From: Bermanella sp. WJH001
GTDB taxonomy: Bacteria > Pseudomonadota > Gammaproteobacteria > Pseudomonadales > Oceanobacteraceae
DNA: 64,000 bases
Reading direction: 5' to 3'
Assembly: GCF_030070105.1 (NCBI RefSeq)
Contig: NZ_JASJOO010000003.1
Location: 295,155 to 359,154 of the forward strand
Below, in pieces: positions 44,283 to 54,282 of the stretch. Numbering within the stretch: position 1 is the first letter of the stretch; each line of letters opens with the position of its first letter. Below the pieces are notes generated by a model, which was given only the letters and a program-made list of their open reading frames with translations, did not search any database and had not been told where the DNA came from. Made by a program: the position numbers and the translations under genes.

Positions 44283-44930
44283 ATGAATCCTACATCCCAA
44301 CGTCTCTGGCTCATCGGCCCGAAGAACATTCAAAACTCATTGCTTCTGGGTTATCTACAGCAAAACATCAATTACAGCTGTGCCATCATCGACCCATACA
44401 CGCAAGCAGATAACCACAACATTCATCCTGAACACTTCATTTGCCTAGATGCTTCTGGCTTAAACTATGAACGTTATCAGCAAATTCTTGAATGGTTACC
44501 TGATGAGAACAAAGTCTTCTTCATCAACCTTGATCACGATAAAGAACACGAACGCTTATTACAGTGGCCTAATGTGTGTGGGTTCTTTTATAAAGGAAAC
44601 AGCCACACTCACATCAGCCATGGCCTTGCTTCCATCGTCAATGGCGAGCTTTGGTTCAGCCGCAAATTACTTAGCCGCTTTATGGCAAACAACCGCAAGA
44701 GTCCAAGCAAAATTCCTGACAGTATTTATTCACTGACCAAACGTGAAAAGCAGATTCTTAACCTAAGTGCCAGCGGTGCTAAAAATGCCGAGATTGCAGA
44801 AGTGCTTAACGTTAGCACCCATACGGTTAAGACCCATATGTACAACCTTTTCAAAAAAATAGATGTGAGCAATCGCATTCAAGCTATTAACTGGGCCAAA
44901 GAACACCTCCCCGTTCAAGACGTAGCCTAG
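44283..44930 (+). CDS. LuxR-type transcription regulator, CsgD-like
   Basis: 215 residues. The C-terminal LuxR/FixJ helix-turn-helix (LTKREKQILNLSASGAKNAEIAEVL, STHTVKTHMYNLFKKIDVSNRIQAINWAKEHL) closely follows CsgD's pattern, and the N-terminal domain (QRLWLIGPKNIQNSLLLGYLQQ, VFFINLDHD, WPNVCGFFYKGN) resembles CsgD's atypical receiver, which lacks the phospho-Asp. CsgD controls curli and cellulose biofilm matrix under c-di-GMP. No csg or bcs genes are in the window. ATG at 44283 is chosen for AAGGA nine bases upstream and for alignment to CsgD; 44190 would add 31 residues. It diverges from the MFS gene. Confidence 0.85.
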   Translation: MNPTSQRLWLIGPKNIQNSLLLGYLQQNINYSCAIIDPYTQADNHNIHPEHFICLDASGLNYERYQQILEWLPDENKVFFINLDHDKEHERLLQWPNVCGFFYKGNSHTHISHGLASIVNGELWFSRKLLSRFMANNRKSPSKIPDSIYSLTKREKQILNLSASGAKNAEIAEVLNVSTHTVKTHMYNLFKKIDVSNRIQAINWAKEHLPVQDVA

Positions 44931-44952
44931 TCAAAATCGGATCACTTCCTAA

Positions 44953-44980
44953 TTGGCATTAAGTGTTCGCTTAATGCCAA
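44953..44980 (+). terminator. Stem-loop between the CsgD-like gene and uvrA
   Basis: Eleven-base perfect stem TTGGCATTAAG / CTTAATGCCAA (loop TGTTCG) starting 22 bases after the regulator stop. The downstream T-content is poor, so termination may be inefficient. Confidence 0.6.
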
Positions 44981-45059
44981 CAATTACCTTTCTATACAGT
45001 GCAGCCAAGCTAATTTGAAACGGGTACAATGAGCCTTTTGCACTTGGCGTAGATCGAAT

Positions 45060-47882
45060 ATGGATACCATCTTGGTTCGTGGTGCTCGCACCCATAATCT
45101 TAAAAATATCGACCTAGACATTCCCCGCGACAAGTTAGTAGTCATTACGGGTTTATCCGGCTCAGGTAAGTCCTCACTTGCCTTTGACACCCTATATGCA
45201 GAGGGCCAGCGCCGATATGTAGAAAGCCTTTCTACCTATGCACGCCAGTTTTTATCTATGATGGAAAAACCCGATGTGGACCACATTGAAGGTTTAAGCC
45301 CTGCCATTTCTATCGAACAAAAATCCACAAGCCACAACCCGCGCTCAACCGTGGGCACAGTGACCGAAATATACGATTATTTACGCCTGTTATTTGCCCG
45401 TGCCGGTGAGCCCCGCTGCCCTGACCATGGCGAAGTATTAGATGCTCAAACCGTCAGCCAAATGGTGGATCAAATCACCGCGCTCGATGAGGGCACAAAG
45501 CTGATGATCTTAGCCCCCATGATTAATGATCGTAAGGGTGAGCATTTACATTTGTTTGAGCAATTACGCAGCCAAGGGTTTGTGCGTGTACGTGTTGATG
45601 GCATCGTCGTCGACATGGACGACATTCCAGAATTAGATAAAAACAAAAAACACACCATCGAAGTCGTTATCGACCGTATTAAAGTTCGTGATGGTCTAGA
45701 GCAACGTTTAGCAGAATCCCTAGAAACCGCCCTTCAATTAACCGGCGGTACTGCCAAAGCCTGCGGCATGGATGATGATAAGTTAGAGATTTTATTTTCA
45801 TCTCAATTTGCTTGCCCAGTTTGTGGGTACAGTATTACTGATTTAGAACCGCGCATGTTCTCTTTCAATAACCCAGCAGGTGCTTGTGGCACGTGTGATG
45901 GTTTGGGCGTTGATCAATATTTTGATCCCGACAAAATCATTGTGGATGAAACCCTCACTCTTGGAGAAGGTGCCATTCGCGGCTGGGATCGTCGCACCAT
46001 TTATTATTTTCAAATGCTTAACAGTGTCGCCGACCATTATGGTTTCGACATGGACACGCCGTTTAAAAAACTGAAAAAGAAATTCCGCGACGCACTGTTA
46101 TTTGGTACCGGCGATCAAGACATTAAATTTAACTATGTTAATAGTCGTGGTGACACCGTCATTAAAGAGCACCCATTTGAAGGGGTCATTCCAAACTTAC
46201 AACGCCGTTATCACGAAACCGACAGCGCCATGGTGCGTGAAGACTTATCTAAACTGCTTTCAGTTCAACCCTGCCCAAGCTGTGAAGGCAGTCGTTTAAA
46301 ACAAGCCTCGCGTAATGTATTTGTTGATAACCACAACATTGCAGATTTAACCGCTATGCCTATTGGCCCTGCGCTTAAATATTTTAAAACATTAAAACTA
46401 CCGGGCCGAAAAGGCGAAATTGCTAAAAAGATTCAAAAAGAAATTCAAGATCGCCTGCATTTTTTAGTCAACGTAGGTTTGGATTATTTATCGCTTGAAC
46501 GCAGCGCTGATACATTATCCGGTGGTGAAGCACAACGCATTCGTTTAGCCAGCCAAATTGGCGCAGGCTTAGTGGGTGTTATGTACATATTGGATGAACC
46601 GTCCATAGGTTTACATCAGCGCGATAACGACCGCTTATTAAAAACCCTTGAACATCTGCGTGACCTTGGCAATACCGTCATCGTGGTTGAACACGACGAA
46701 GACGCCATTCGCGCTGCCGATTACATTGTGGACATCGGCCCTGGTGCCGGTGTACATGGTGGCCAAGTAATTTATGCAGGCCTGCCAAAAGATATCGGTA
46801 AATGTAAAGAGTCCATCACTGGGCAATACATAACCGGCACCCGAAAAATCGAAGTCCCTAAAAACCGTACACCCATTGATGAAAGCAAACAGCTAATTCT
46901 CAGCGGCGCAAGTGGTAACAACCTAGACGACACCACACTAAAAATCCCAGTGGGTTTATTTACCTGTGTTACCGGTGTATCTGGCAGCGGTAAATCGACA
47001 CTCATCAACCAGACGCTATACCCGCTTGCTGCCACTGCATTAAACAATGCGAGTACGTTAAAGGCGGCACCTTATAAAAGCGTAGAGGGCATGGATCACT
47101 TTGATAAGTGTGTCGACATTGATCAAAGCCCTATTGGCCGCACACCTCGCTCAAACCCAGCCACCTACACAGGCATATTCACTGCAGTGCGGGATTTATT
47201 TACCGGCACCGAAGAAGCACGTTCCCGCGGATATAAAGCAGGACGTTTTAGCTTCAACGTGAAAGGCGGTCGTTGTGAAGCGTGCCAAGGTGATGGCGTT
47301 ATCAAAGTCGAAATGCACTTCTTAGCCGATGTATATGTACCCTGCGATGTTTGTCACGGTAAACGTTATAACCGTGAAACCTTAGACATTCGTTATAAAG
47401 GTAAAAACATTCACGAAGTATTAGACATGACGGTTGAAGAAGGCCTCGAATTTTTTGATGCCATTCCAGCGCTAAAACGCAAATTACAAACCCTAATGGA
47501 TGTAGGTTTAACTTATGTACGCCTAGGGCAAAACGCCACTACCCTATCAGGTGGCGAAGCGCAGCGTGTTAAACTGGCAAAAGAATTAAGTAAGCGTGAC
47601 ACAGGGCAAACGTTATATATTTTGGACGAACCCACAACGGGTTTGCACTTTAGCGACATTCAACAATTATTAGACGTACTGCATCGCCTGCGAGATCACG
47701 GTAACACCATAGTGGTCATTGAACACAACCTAGATGTCATCAAAACCGCAGACTGGATTATCGACCTTGGCCCAGAAGGCGGCTCAGGCGGTGGACAAAT
47801 CATCGCCGAAGGTACACCAGAAGACGTGGCAAAAGTGAAAGGCTCACATACGGCAAAATTCTTGAAGCCTATGTTGAAATAA
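45060..47882 (+). CDS. uvrA: Excinuclease ABC subunit A
   Basis: 940 residues, DNA-damage recognition ATPase of nucleotide excision repair. Two ABC modules: Walker [15 protein letters not shown] near residue 30 and [14 protein letters not shown] near 640; signatures [12 protein letters not shown] and [12 protein letters not shown]. Zinc-finger pairs CPVCGYS and [10 protein letters not shown] / CDVCHGKRY are present. ATG at 45060 lacks a strong ribosome binding site but matches the standard N-terminus ([19 protein letters not shown]). No LexA box was recognised in the 130 bases upstream, unlike E. coli. Confidence 0.98.
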   Translation: MDTILVRGARTHNLKNIDLDIPRDKLVVITGLSGSGKSSLAFDTLYAEGQRRYVESLSTYARQFLSMMEKPDVDHIEGLSPAISIEQKSTSHNPRSTVGTVTEIYDYLRLLFARAGEPRCPDHGEVLDAQTVSQMVDQITALDEGTKLMILAPMINDRKGEHLHLFEQLRSQGFVRVRVDGIVVDMDDIPELDKNKKHTIEVVIDRIKVRDGLEQRLAESLETALQLTGGTAKACGMDDDKLEILFSSQFACPVCGYSITDLEPRMFSFNNPAGACGTCDGLGVDQYFDPDKIIVDETLTLGEGAIRGWDRRTIYYFQMLNSVADHYGFDMDTPFKKLKKKFRDALLFGTGDQDIKFNYVNSRGDTVIKEHPFEGVIPNLQRRYHETDSAMVREDLSKLLSVQPCPSCEGSRLKQASRNVFVDNHNIADLTAMPIGPALKYFKTLKLPGRKGEIAKKIQKEIQDRLHFLVNVGLDYLSLERSADTLSGGEAQRIRLASQIGAGLVGVMYILDEPSIGLHQRDNDRLLKTLEHLRDLGNTVIVVEHDEDAIRAADYIVDIGPGAGVHGGQVIYAGLPKDIGKCKESITGQYITGTRKIEVPKNRTPIDESKQLILSGASGNNLDDTTLKIPVGLFTCVTGVSGSGKSTLINQTLYPLAATALNNASTLKAAPYKSVEGMDHFDKCVDIDQSPIGRTPRSNPATYTGIFTAVRDLFTGTEEARSRGYKAGRFSFNVKGGRCEACQGDGVIKVEMHFLADVYVPCDVCHGKRYNRETLDIRYKGKNIHEVLDMTVEEGLEFFDAIPALKRKLQTLMDVGLTYVRLGQNATTLSGGEAQRVKLAKELSKRDTGQTLYILDEPTTGLHFSDIQQLLDVLHRLRDHGNTIVVIEHNLDVIKTADWIIDLGPEGGSGGGQIIAEGTPEDVAKVKGSHTAKFLKPMLK

Positions 47883-47926
47883 GGGAGACGGCTCTTCGAC
47901 AAGCTCAGGATAATCTGAACTGTTGG

Positions 47927-47953
47927 GAGATGAGAGATGAGAGATGAGAGATG
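47927..47953. repeat. Heptamer tandem repeat GAGATGA, nearly four copies
   Basis: Three perfect copies and a fourth ending GAGATGC, 45 bases after the uvrA stop. The gap 47883-48213 also holds one dispersed inverted repeat (48054) and a GTCATTCTGGA...TCTGGAATCC-type extragenic element near 48104-48140, but no gene. Confidence 0.9.
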
Positions 47954-48053
47954 CAGCTAACGTTTTCGCTGCTCTTTATCAAAATCCTTTCTTTTTTCAT
48001 ACCAGGCGTGAGGAACGCGCGAGCCGGAACCCATAAATTATAACTAGCCGTAG

Positions 48054-48091
48054 GATGGGTTAGAGCAAGCGAAGCGAACTCGTAACCCATC
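48054..48091. repeat. Dispersed inverted repeat GATGGGTTA...TAACCCATC, second copy
   Basis: Same nine-base arms as at 30016; the loop contains AAGCGAAGCGAA. Confidence 0.7.
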
Positions 48092-48213
48092 AATTATATA
48101 AACGTCATTCTGGACGCGAGGGACGAGCGATCTGGAATCCAAATTTTTAAAAACCGCCGACATAGATACTGCTTCGTGCACCAAGCAATCGGCCACACAA
48201 AAGAGAGAGACTT

Positions 48214-48519
48214 ATGTCTGACGAAAATACACAAAAAACCGCACAAAAAATGGATAAAGATTTTTTCAAACGCACCGACGCGTTTATTAAAGTCGCCAAC
48301 GAATTAACCAAAGAACACGAAGTAGGTAAAGTCAGCGCCAGCATGTTATACGCCGCTGCGCGTTTTAATGCCTTCATCGTTGCCTCTTCTGCCAAAGACA
48401 AAGCCGAAGCAGACCGCAACAAAGTTGAAGCCATCGAATATTTCACCAATCAATATCGCAACATGTTAATTGCCAACATGGATGATTATATTGAAAAGTA
48501 TGATGATTATTTGAAGTAA
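48214..48519 (+). CDS. DUF3144 family protein
   Basis: 101 residues. Matches the DUF3144 pattern of small, helical cytosolic proteins of gammaproteobacteria: DFFKRTDAFIKVANELTK, GKVSASMLYAAARFNAFIVAS and EAIEYFTNQYRNMLIANMDDY. Function unknown. ATG preceded by AAGAGAGAGAC. Stands alone, 331 bases after uvrA. Confidence 0.88.
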   Translation: MSDENTQKTAQKMDKDFFKRTDAFIKVANELTKEHEVGKVSASMLYAAARFNAFIVASSAKDKAEADRNKVEAIEYFTNQYRNMLIANMDDYIEKYDDYLK

Positions 48520-48535
48520 GCTTTTAAGTTGGGTG

Positions 48536-48620
48536 TCTGACGATGAAATGAAGTCTGACGTCTGGAGACGGACGTCGGACGCTTTCTTTGACGGGAGACG
48601 CACGCTTCGCTGACGGGAGA
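48536..48620. repeat. Degenerate heptamer-like repeats (TCTGACG, GGGAGAC)
   Basis: TCTGACG occurs at 48536 and 48554, then TCTGGAG, GTCGGACG, GACGGGAGACG and GACGGGAGATG. It begins 17 bases after the DUF3144 stop. Resembles the heptamers after leuS and uvrA, but is less regular. Confidence 0.65.
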
Positions 48621-48755
48621 TGCTTTGTTTAGTGGAGCTGGGAAGTTTTTGGTGAAGTCGGAATGCACTGGTCTTTTCCGACCTACGCGCTTTGGTTCAA
48701 TCCTTTCATCAGTAAATTTTCCCCATAACTTTAAACCTTTAGCTTTTTCAAAAAG

Positions 48756-49361
48756 CTAAGCCGGAGAAGTGATTAATGCATGGACATTTTTATTAGTAGA
48801 GTATTCCATTATAACCATCCAGGTTTCAGAAGCACCCATCAGTTTCATTTCATGAGTTGATAACAACAGAAAAATACTACTTAGCCAATCTGATATACTC
48901 TTTTTGAAATCAATAACACCAGGTACCTTATATGGATTTCTAGAGTGTAGAATTGCTCCACACTTCTCATAAAGAAACAAAAATTCTTTTTTTGTTAAAA
49001 ACCCATCCTTACGAGATGTATAGCCGTGTACTTTTTCCTTATTTAGTCCTGAATAAACTAAAGGCCTCGGATAATAATTCGGATTTACACGTTCAAGATC
49101 TTTAAGCAAATACTTTGGATTCCAATGATTTGCATATTTATCATAAATTTTTGAATAAACTTTTTTATTAGCGATCAGCCCAGAAAAGCAGATCAATTCA
49201 AGTATTTTTCTCAACTGTAAGGCAATGAACTCAATATCAAAATCAATACTACCCAAATTTGATATCGAAACAGACTCCTCTGTAAATTTTTGAATAGCTG
49301 ATACACGTGTCTTGATCTCTTCCATATTACGACAATATTTTTTGATATCTGTCTCATCCAT
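48756..49361 (-). CDS. AT-rich orphan protein, 201 aa
   Basis: Not recognised. 201 residues, soluble, Lys/Ile/Asn-rich and helical (FIALQLRKILELICFSGLIANKKVY, KKEFLFLYEKCGAILHSRNPYK). Its base composition and codon use look more AT-rich than neighbouring genes, which suggests recent acquisition. The start is supported by GGAAG eight bases before the ATG. It lies beside the 263-bp repeat array, which is upstream of it; possibly a cargo gene of a repeat-rich accessory island. Function not inferable. Confidence 0.6.
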   Translation of the reverse strand: MDETDIKKYCRNMEEIKTRVSAIQKFTEESVSISNLGSIDFDIEFIALQLRKILELICFSGLIANKKVYSKIYDKYANHWNPKYLLKDLERVNPNYYPRPLVYSGLNKEKVHGYTSRKDGFLTKKEFLFLYEKCGAILHSRNPYKVPGVIDFKKSISDWLSSIFLLLSTHEMKLMGASETWMVIMEYSTNKNVHALITSPA

Positions 49362-49417
49362 AATTTAACTTCCATCAATTCAAAATAAATCGTTAAGTGC
49401 CCTACCACAATATCCCA

Positions 49418-50760
49418 GAAACAACCAAAAACCAAACCCGTACCGATTCCAACATGCGATTTCTGAGCACCGCTAGAACCAAAATGGACGATTACCCCAT
49501 AAGAGGCGAACGGTATGAAGCATGAGCGAAGAGGGAGCTGGGGATACCTCCCCGAAAAAGAAACCGTACTGGCTTTAATTGACCAGCACACAACAACTTA
49601 GATAATTATTAAAGGAACGATAACGCACATGCGAGAGTGGATACCCGCCTTCGCGGGTAAGACGCAATAAACAAAACCGTTGCAGAACCAATCGAAAACC
49701 ATACCTGTAACGATCACACTCCGTCGAACTTCAAAGGAGCGCAAACCAAATTCTAATTCACTATATAAGGTCGAAGCGACTTTGGTGAGACAAGAGGGGC
49801 TCGGGGATACCTCCCCGAAAAAGAAACCGTGCTGGCTTTAATCTACTAGTACACAACAACTTAGATAATTCTTAAAGGAAGGATAGCGAACTTGCTGAGG
49901 TGGATACCCGCCTTCGCGGGTAAGACGAAATAAACAAAACAGTTACAAAACCAACCGAAAACCAAACCCGAATCGATACCAACATGAGGCATCCGAGCAT
50001 CGCATAACTAAAACCCAGGGGAAATATACAAGGTTGGCGGCATGAGGCTAGCCGCGAAGCGGAGGCTGGGGTATAACCCCAAAAAGAAACCGTGCTGGCT
50101 TTAATTTGCCAAAACACATGAACTTAGATAATTATTAAAGAAACGATAACGCTCATGCGATATTGAATAAGCCACACTTCGACAACTCGTTACTCGCGCT
50201 CAGTGCGAACGGTCGAACGTAAACACGTGTAATCGGTTCCCACGCATACATCCCTTCTCTACGAGTCGTGACTAAGACGTCGACTAAAAATCGGGCGCAG
50301 GGCACCCTCCTACAATATACCCATCAAGTACATAACAATAACGCTCATGCGATATTAAGTAAGCCACACTTCAACAGGTAGTTCCTAGCGCTCAGTGCGA
50401 ACAGTCGAACGTAAACACGTGCACTGGATTCCCGCGCATGCTCCCTTTTCTACGAGTCGCGGGTAAGACGAAATAAACAAATCGGTTGCAGAACAAACCG
50501 GAAATAAAACCCGTACCGATACCAAATTGCGCCATTTATTCGCGGCACAACCAAAATTTAATTAAATATATAAGGTGTCTCCGCGAATAGTTATGCGCGA
50601 AGCGGGAACTGGGGTGCAACCCCAAAAAGAAAAACCGTGTTAGTTTTAATTATCCAAATTACGACAATTCAAATAATTAACACAGAAACGAAAGCGGACT
50701 TGCGCAATGGATACCCGCCTGTGCGGGTAAGGCATCGACTAAAAATCGGGCGCAGGACAC
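49418..50760. repeat. Array of about 263-bp degenerate repeats, four copies, with an internal duplication
   Basis: The core AAAAAGAAACCGT recurs at 49555, 49818, 50081 and 50624, i.e. 263, 263 and 543 bases apart. The third unit carries an extra segment in which about 190 bases (from AATAACGCTCATGCG at ~50147 to ~50335) are duplicated from ~50338. Just before each core is a hairpin with matching but different sequence: GGGG-ATACCT-CCCC twice, GGGG-TATAA-CCCC, GGGG-TGCAA-CCCC. After it comes ACCCGC-CTTC-GCGGGT (or CTGT). The last unit ends near 50729; ATCGACTAAAAATCGGGCGC occurs at 50279 and 50735. No gene is seen in 49362-50795. Confidence 0.85.
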
Positions 50761-50795
50761 TCTCCTACAAAATATCGACACTCTATTAAAACAAA

Positions 50796-51092
50796 TTACG
50801 AATTAAGCGAGCGCTTTAATAATTTATCAAACACAAACGGCCCAAATGGCAACAAAGAAGCAAGCACACCAGATGGCATCGCCCATAAAGGTAACTTAAT
50901 TTTCGCTGCTGTCGACATCAGCATATACACATACAACATAAACAGTACACCATGCGCCATACCCAAATATTTAACTGGCGCAACAATACCCATTTGATAT
51001 TTAAGAGGCATCGCAATACCTAATAACAACAAAAACGAAATGCCTTCAAAATAACCCACCCAGGTTAACGGCTTAATAGATACTTGTGACAT
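50796..51092 (-). CDS. DUF3817 small membrane protein
   Basis: 98 residues with three membrane segments (GYFEGISFLLLLGIAMPLKY, MAHGVLFMLYVYMLMST, WAMPSGVLASLLPFGPFVFD). The pattern EGISFLLLLGIAMPLKY, KYLGMAHGVLF and LPFGPFVFD matches the DUF3817 family. Function unknown. It lies downstream of the rplQ terminator, so it has its own promoter or read-through. Confidence 0.88.
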   Translation of the reverse strand: MSQVSIKPLTWVGYFEGISFLLLLGIAMPLKYQMGIVAPVKYLGMAHGVLFMLYVYMLMSTAAKIKLPLWAMPSGVLASLLPFGPFVFDKLLKRSLNS

Positions 51093-51130
51093 AACTACTC
51101 AATAATTATTTACAAAAAAAAGACATAAAA

Positions 51131-51150
51131 AAAGGCAGCCTAAGCTGCCT
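51131..51150 (-). terminator. Terminator of the ribosomal alpha operon
   Basis: Seven-base perfect stem AGGCAGC / GCTGCCT (51133-51150) with a four-base loop and a T-run on the minus strand, 25 bases after the rplQ stop. Confidence 0.9.
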
Positions 51151-51174
51151 CTTTCTATTCAAACTAAGCGTTGA

Positions 51175-51567
51175 TTAATCTTCAGATTCTTCAACAACTT
51201 CATTTGCAACTGGACGATCAACCAGTTCTACGTATGCCATAGGAGCATTGTCGCCTGCACGGAAACCGCACTTAAGAATACGTAGGTAACCGCCAGTACG
51301 TTCTTGGTAACGAGGACCAAGTTCGTTGAACAGTTTACCAACCGCTTCTTTAGAGCGAGTGCGTGAGAAAGCCAAACGACGATTAGCAACAGAATCTTCT
51401 TTTGCTAGCGTGATTAATGGCTCAGCCACACGACGTAACTCTTTTGCTTTAGGCAAAGTAGTTTTAATGATCTCGTGTTCGAACAATGATACTGCCATGT
51501 TTTTAAACATAGCTTCACGGTGCGAACTGGTTCGGTTTAAGTGACGACCACTTTTACGATGGCGCAT
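51175..51567 (-). CDS. rplQ: 50S ribosomal protein bL17
   Basis: 130 residues; begins [17 protein letters not shown], the standard bL17 start, and contains [26 protein letters not shown]. Binds 23S rRNA near the exit tunnel. Acidic tail VVEESED extends beyond the short core. Last gene of the alpha operon, 27 bases after rpoA, followed by a terminator. Confidence 0.98.
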   Translation of the reverse strand: MRHRKSGRHLNRTSSHREAMFKNMAVSLFEHEIIKTTLPKAKELRRVAEPLITLAKEDSVANRRLAFSRTRSKEAVGKLFNELGPRYQERTGGYLRILKCGFRAGDNAPMAYVELVDRPVANEVVEESED

Positions 51568-51594
51568 GTTTTAATTCCTTACCTCAACCCTGCC

Positions 51595-52596
51595 TTAGGC
51601 AAGCGCTTTATCATCTTTTTTCAAACTAGCTGGTGGCCAGTTTTCAAGGTGCATACCAAGAGACAAACCGCGAGAAGCTAACACGTCTTTAATTTCGGTT
51701 AGAGACTTCTTACCCAGATTAGGGGTTTTCAGCAACTCAACTTCGGTGCGCTGAATTAGATCACCGATGTAGTAAATGTTTTCTGCCTTTAAGCAGTTCG
51801 CAGAACGTACTGTTAGCTCTAGATCATCAACCGGACGAAGTAGAATCGGATCAATCTCGTCTTCTATTTCTTCTGGCTCTGGTTCGGCTTCATTTTGCAA
51901 GTCTACGAATACTGCAAGCTGTTGCTGCAGAATAGTAGCAGAGCGACGAATCGCTTCTTCTGGCTCAATGGTGCCGTTAGTTTCTAGATCTATAACCAGC
52001 TTATCTAAATCAGTACGCTGTTCAACACGAGCGTTTTCAACACCGTAAGCGACACGCTTAACTGGGCTGTACGTCGCATCTAACTGCAATTTACCAATTG
52101 CCTTAGTCTCTTCTTCGTTTTGGTTACGAGACTCAACAGTCTCATAGCCACGACCTGCTGCAACTTTGATGTTGATCTTCAGTTCACCTTTATCAGCCAA
52201 GTTGGCGATAACGTGTTCTGGGTTTGCAACTTCAACGCCGTGATCCAATTGGATATCACCAGCAGTAACCTGACCTGCGCCAGATTTGTGTAGAGTAAGA
52301 TAAGCTTCTTCACGCTCGTGCAGTTTTACTGCAACACCCTTCAGGTTAAGCAAGATTTCGATTACGTCTTCTTGCACGCCTTCAATGGTGCTGTACTCAT
52401 GAAGAACACCTTCGATTTCAACTTCTACAATGGCGGCGCCAGGCATAGAAGAGAGAAGGATACGACGCAACGCAGCACCTAAAGTGTGGCCGAAACCACG
52501 TTCTAATGGCTCCAGAGTTACCTTTGCCTGAGTATTGCTAACCTGCTCGACCTGAATGTGGCGCGGAGTTAGAAATTCGTTCACTGAACGCTGCAT
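51595..52596 (-). CDS. rpoA: RNA polymerase alpha subunit
   Basis: 333 residues. The N-terminal dimerisation domain ([26 protein letters not shown]) and C-terminal domain ([14 protein letters not shown] with the UP-element-binding Arg, then [28 protein letters not shown]) are complete. Assembles with beta and beta-prime. Lies between rpsD and rplQ. Confidence 0.99.
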   Translation of the reverse strand: MQRSVNEFLTPRHIQVEQVSNTQAKVTLEPLERGFGHTLGAALRRILLSSMPGAAIVEVEIEGVLHEYSTIEGVQEDVIEILLNLKGVAVKLHEREEAYLTLHKSGAGQVTAGDIQLDHGVEVANPEHVIANLADKGELKINIKVAAGRGYETVESRNQNEEETKAIGKLQLDATYSPVKRVAYGVENARVEQRTDLDKLVIDLETNGTIEPEEAIRRSATILQQQLAVFVDLQNEAEPEPEEIEDEIDPILLRPVDDLELTVRSANCLKAENIYYIGDLIQRTEVELLKTPNLGKKSLTEIKDVLASRGLSLGMHLENWPPASLKKDDKALA

Positions 52597-52615
52597 AGCT
52601 GCCCCTGTTCCTATA

Positions 52616-53236
52616 TTACTTAGAGTACAATTCGACGATTAACTGTTCGTTAATCTCGGCTGACAACTCAGAACGTTCAGGAACTGCTTTGAACGTACCT
52701 TCCATTTTCTTGGCATCAACTTCGATCCAAGCTAGATCACCACGTTGAGATGCTAAGTCTAGTGCACCTTTAATACGTAGTTGATTTTTCGCTTTTTCAC
52801 GAATCGCAACCACATCACCGCTCTTAATGTTGTAAGAAGGGATGTTAACGGTTTGACCGTTTACTGAGATTGCTTTATGAGATACCAATTGGCGTGCTTC
52901 AGCGCGAGTTGAGCCAAAGCCCATGCGGTAAACCACGTTATCCAAACGAGTCTCAAGAAGCTGTAACAAGTTTTCACCTGTAGCACCTTTAACACGTGCT
53001 GCTTCTTTGTAATAGCCACGGAATTGCTTTTCAAGAACACCGTAGATACGACGAACTTTTTGCTTTTCACGTAGTTGTAAACCGTAATCCGATAGACGAC
53101 CACGGCCTGCGCCATGAACACCTGGTTTGGTTTCTAGTTTACATTTCGAGTCTAGTGCACGAACGCCGCTCTTCAAGAAAAGGTCAGTACCTTCACGACG
53201 AGACAGCTTACACTTAGGACCAATATATCGAGCCAT
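52616..53236 (-). CDS. rpsD: 30S ribosomal protein uS4
   Basis: 206 residues; [24 protein letters not shown] start and S4 RNA-binding domain [27 protein letters not shown] 16S rRNA assembly initiator and, in E. coli, the translational repressor of the alpha operon. Zinc cysteines of the other S4 type are absent. Confidence 0.99.
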   Translation of the reverse strand: MARYIGPKCKLSRREGTDLFLKSGVRALDSKCKLETKPGVHGAGRGRLSDYGLQLREKQKVRRIYGVLEKQFRGYYKEAARVKGATGENLLQLLETRLDNVVYRMGFGSTRAEARQLVSHKAISVNGQTVNIPSYNIKSGDVVAIREKAKNQLRIKGALDLASQRGDLAWIEVDAKKMEGTFKAVPERSELSAEINEQLIVELYSK

Positions 53237-53248
53237 AGTTCTGTCCCC

Positions 53249-53638
53249 TTATACGCGACGTTTTTTAGGTGGACGGCAACCGTTGTGAGGTATAGGTGTC
53301 ACATCGGTAATGTTGCCAATCTTGTAACCGCATGCATTTAATGCACGAACAGCTGATTCACGACCAGGACCTGGACCTTTAACTTCCACGTCTAGGTTTT
53401 TCAAACCATATTCTTTAGCGGCTTCACCAGCGCGTTCCGCAGCAACCTGTGCAGCGAAAGGGGTACTCTTACGAGAACCACGGAAACCAGAACCACCGGC
53501 AGTTGCCCAAGATAGAGCGTTACCCTGACGGTCAGTAATAGTTACGATAGTGTTGTTAAATGACGCATGAATGTGCGCCACGCCGTCTACGACGGACTTT
53601 TTAATTTTTTTCTTAACGTTACGTTGTGGCTTTGCCAT
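53249..53638 (-). CDS. rpsK: 30S ribosomal protein uS11
   Basis: 129 residues. Contains [24 protein letters not shown] and the basic tail [15 protein letters not shown] typical of uS11, in the platform of the small subunit. 14-base gap to rpsM and 12 to rpsD. Confidence 0.99.
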   Translation of the reverse strand: MAKPQRNVKKKIKKSVVDGVAHIHASFNNTIVTITDRQGNALSWATAGGSGFRGSRKSTPFAAQVAAERAGEAAKEYGLKNLDVEVKGPGPGRESAVRALNACGYKIGNITDVTPIPHNGCRPPKKRRV

Positions 53639-53652
53639 AAATCAACCCTGCC

Positions 53653-54009
53653 TTAGCGCTTAATTGGCTTGCGTGGGCCTTTACGGGTACGCGCATTTGT
53701 TTTTGTGCGCTGACCACGTAGAGGCAAACTGCGACGATGGCGAATACCGCGGAAACAACCAAGATCCATCAATCGCTTGATGCTCATGGATACTTCACGA
53801 CGAAGATCACCTTCAACAGTATACTTGCCAACTTCAGTACGGATCTCATCTAACTTCTCGTCAGATAGATCAGCAATTTTAGTTGATTCTTCAATACCAA
53901 CTGCTTTACAAATTTGCTGAGCAGTAGGCAAGCCAACACCGAACACGTAAGTCAAAGAAATGACCGCGTGTTTGTTGTCAGGAATGTTTACACCGGCTAT
54001 ACGAGCCAT
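53653..54009 (-). CDS. rpsM: 30S ribosomal protein uS13
   Basis: 118 residues; [26 protein letters not shown] start, helix-two-turns-helix region and basic tail [15 protein letters not shown]. Sits in the head of the 30S and contacts tRNA. First gene of the alpha operon, preceded by a 125-base leader that may hold a promoter and the S4 control site. Confidence 0.99.
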   Translation of the reverse strand: MARIAGVNIPDNKHAVISLTYVFGVGLPTAQQICKAVGIEESTKIADLSDEKLDEIRTEVGKYTVEGDLRREVSMSIKRLMDLGCFRGIRHRRSLPLRGQRTKTNARTRKGPRKPIKR

Positions 54010-54134
54010 TTATCACCCCATCACGCCATTAGCGTGTTGATGCTTTTATCTGGATAGGCACAATAAAGAATCCTCGACCAGAGCGCAAACTCTGGCCGAT
54101 TAAGCCCATCCCCCTGTTACAACGTCGGTGGGGA
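54010..54134 (-). promoter_or_regulatory. Leader between rpmJ and rpsM: possible alpha-operon promoter and S4 target
   Basis: 125 bases, the longest gap in the ribosomal block. It holds hairpins CCAGAG/CTCTGG (near 54082-54099) and CACGC/GCGTG (54017-54031), the latter just before the rpsM start, where E. coli has the S4-binding pseudoknot. A weak promoter-like pair TTGCGC...TTATTG is visible. Inferred by position only. Confidence 0.35.
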
Positions 54135-54248
54135 TTAACCTTGACGTTGTTTGTGCTTAGGATCTGTACAGATCACACGCACACTGCCGTTACGACGAAT
54201 GATTTTACATTCACGGCAAATCTTCTTCACTGAAGCACGTACTTTCAT
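54135..54248 (-). CDS. rpmJ: 50S ribosomal protein bL36
   Basis: 37 residues, read directly. [21 protein letters not shown], then [15 protein letters not shown]: the C-type form with three Cys and a His as zinc ligands (Cys11, Cys14, Cys27, His32). Lies 34 bases after secY, the usual spc/alpha junction. Confidence 0.97.
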   Translation of the reverse strand: MKVRASVKKICRECKIIRRNGSVRVICTDPKHKQRQG

Positions 54249-54282
54249 TGAAAGTCTCCAGAGACTCTGATTAGCGTACCAT

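Noticed and set aside
44931-45059. LexA (SOS) box before uvrA, and before ssb at 31500-31742
   Set aside because: CTATACAG-like pieces occur, but no full CTGT-N8-ACAG site was found in either region.
49211-49591. 126-aa minus-strand frame at the repeat-array border
   Set aside because: It overlaps the orphan at 48756 in another frame and runs into repeats; no sign of selection for protein.
49418-50760. Integron attC-site cassette array
   Set aside because: The regular spacing suggested cassettes, but no GTTRRRY/RYYYAAC core pairs, cassette frames or integrase gene were seen.
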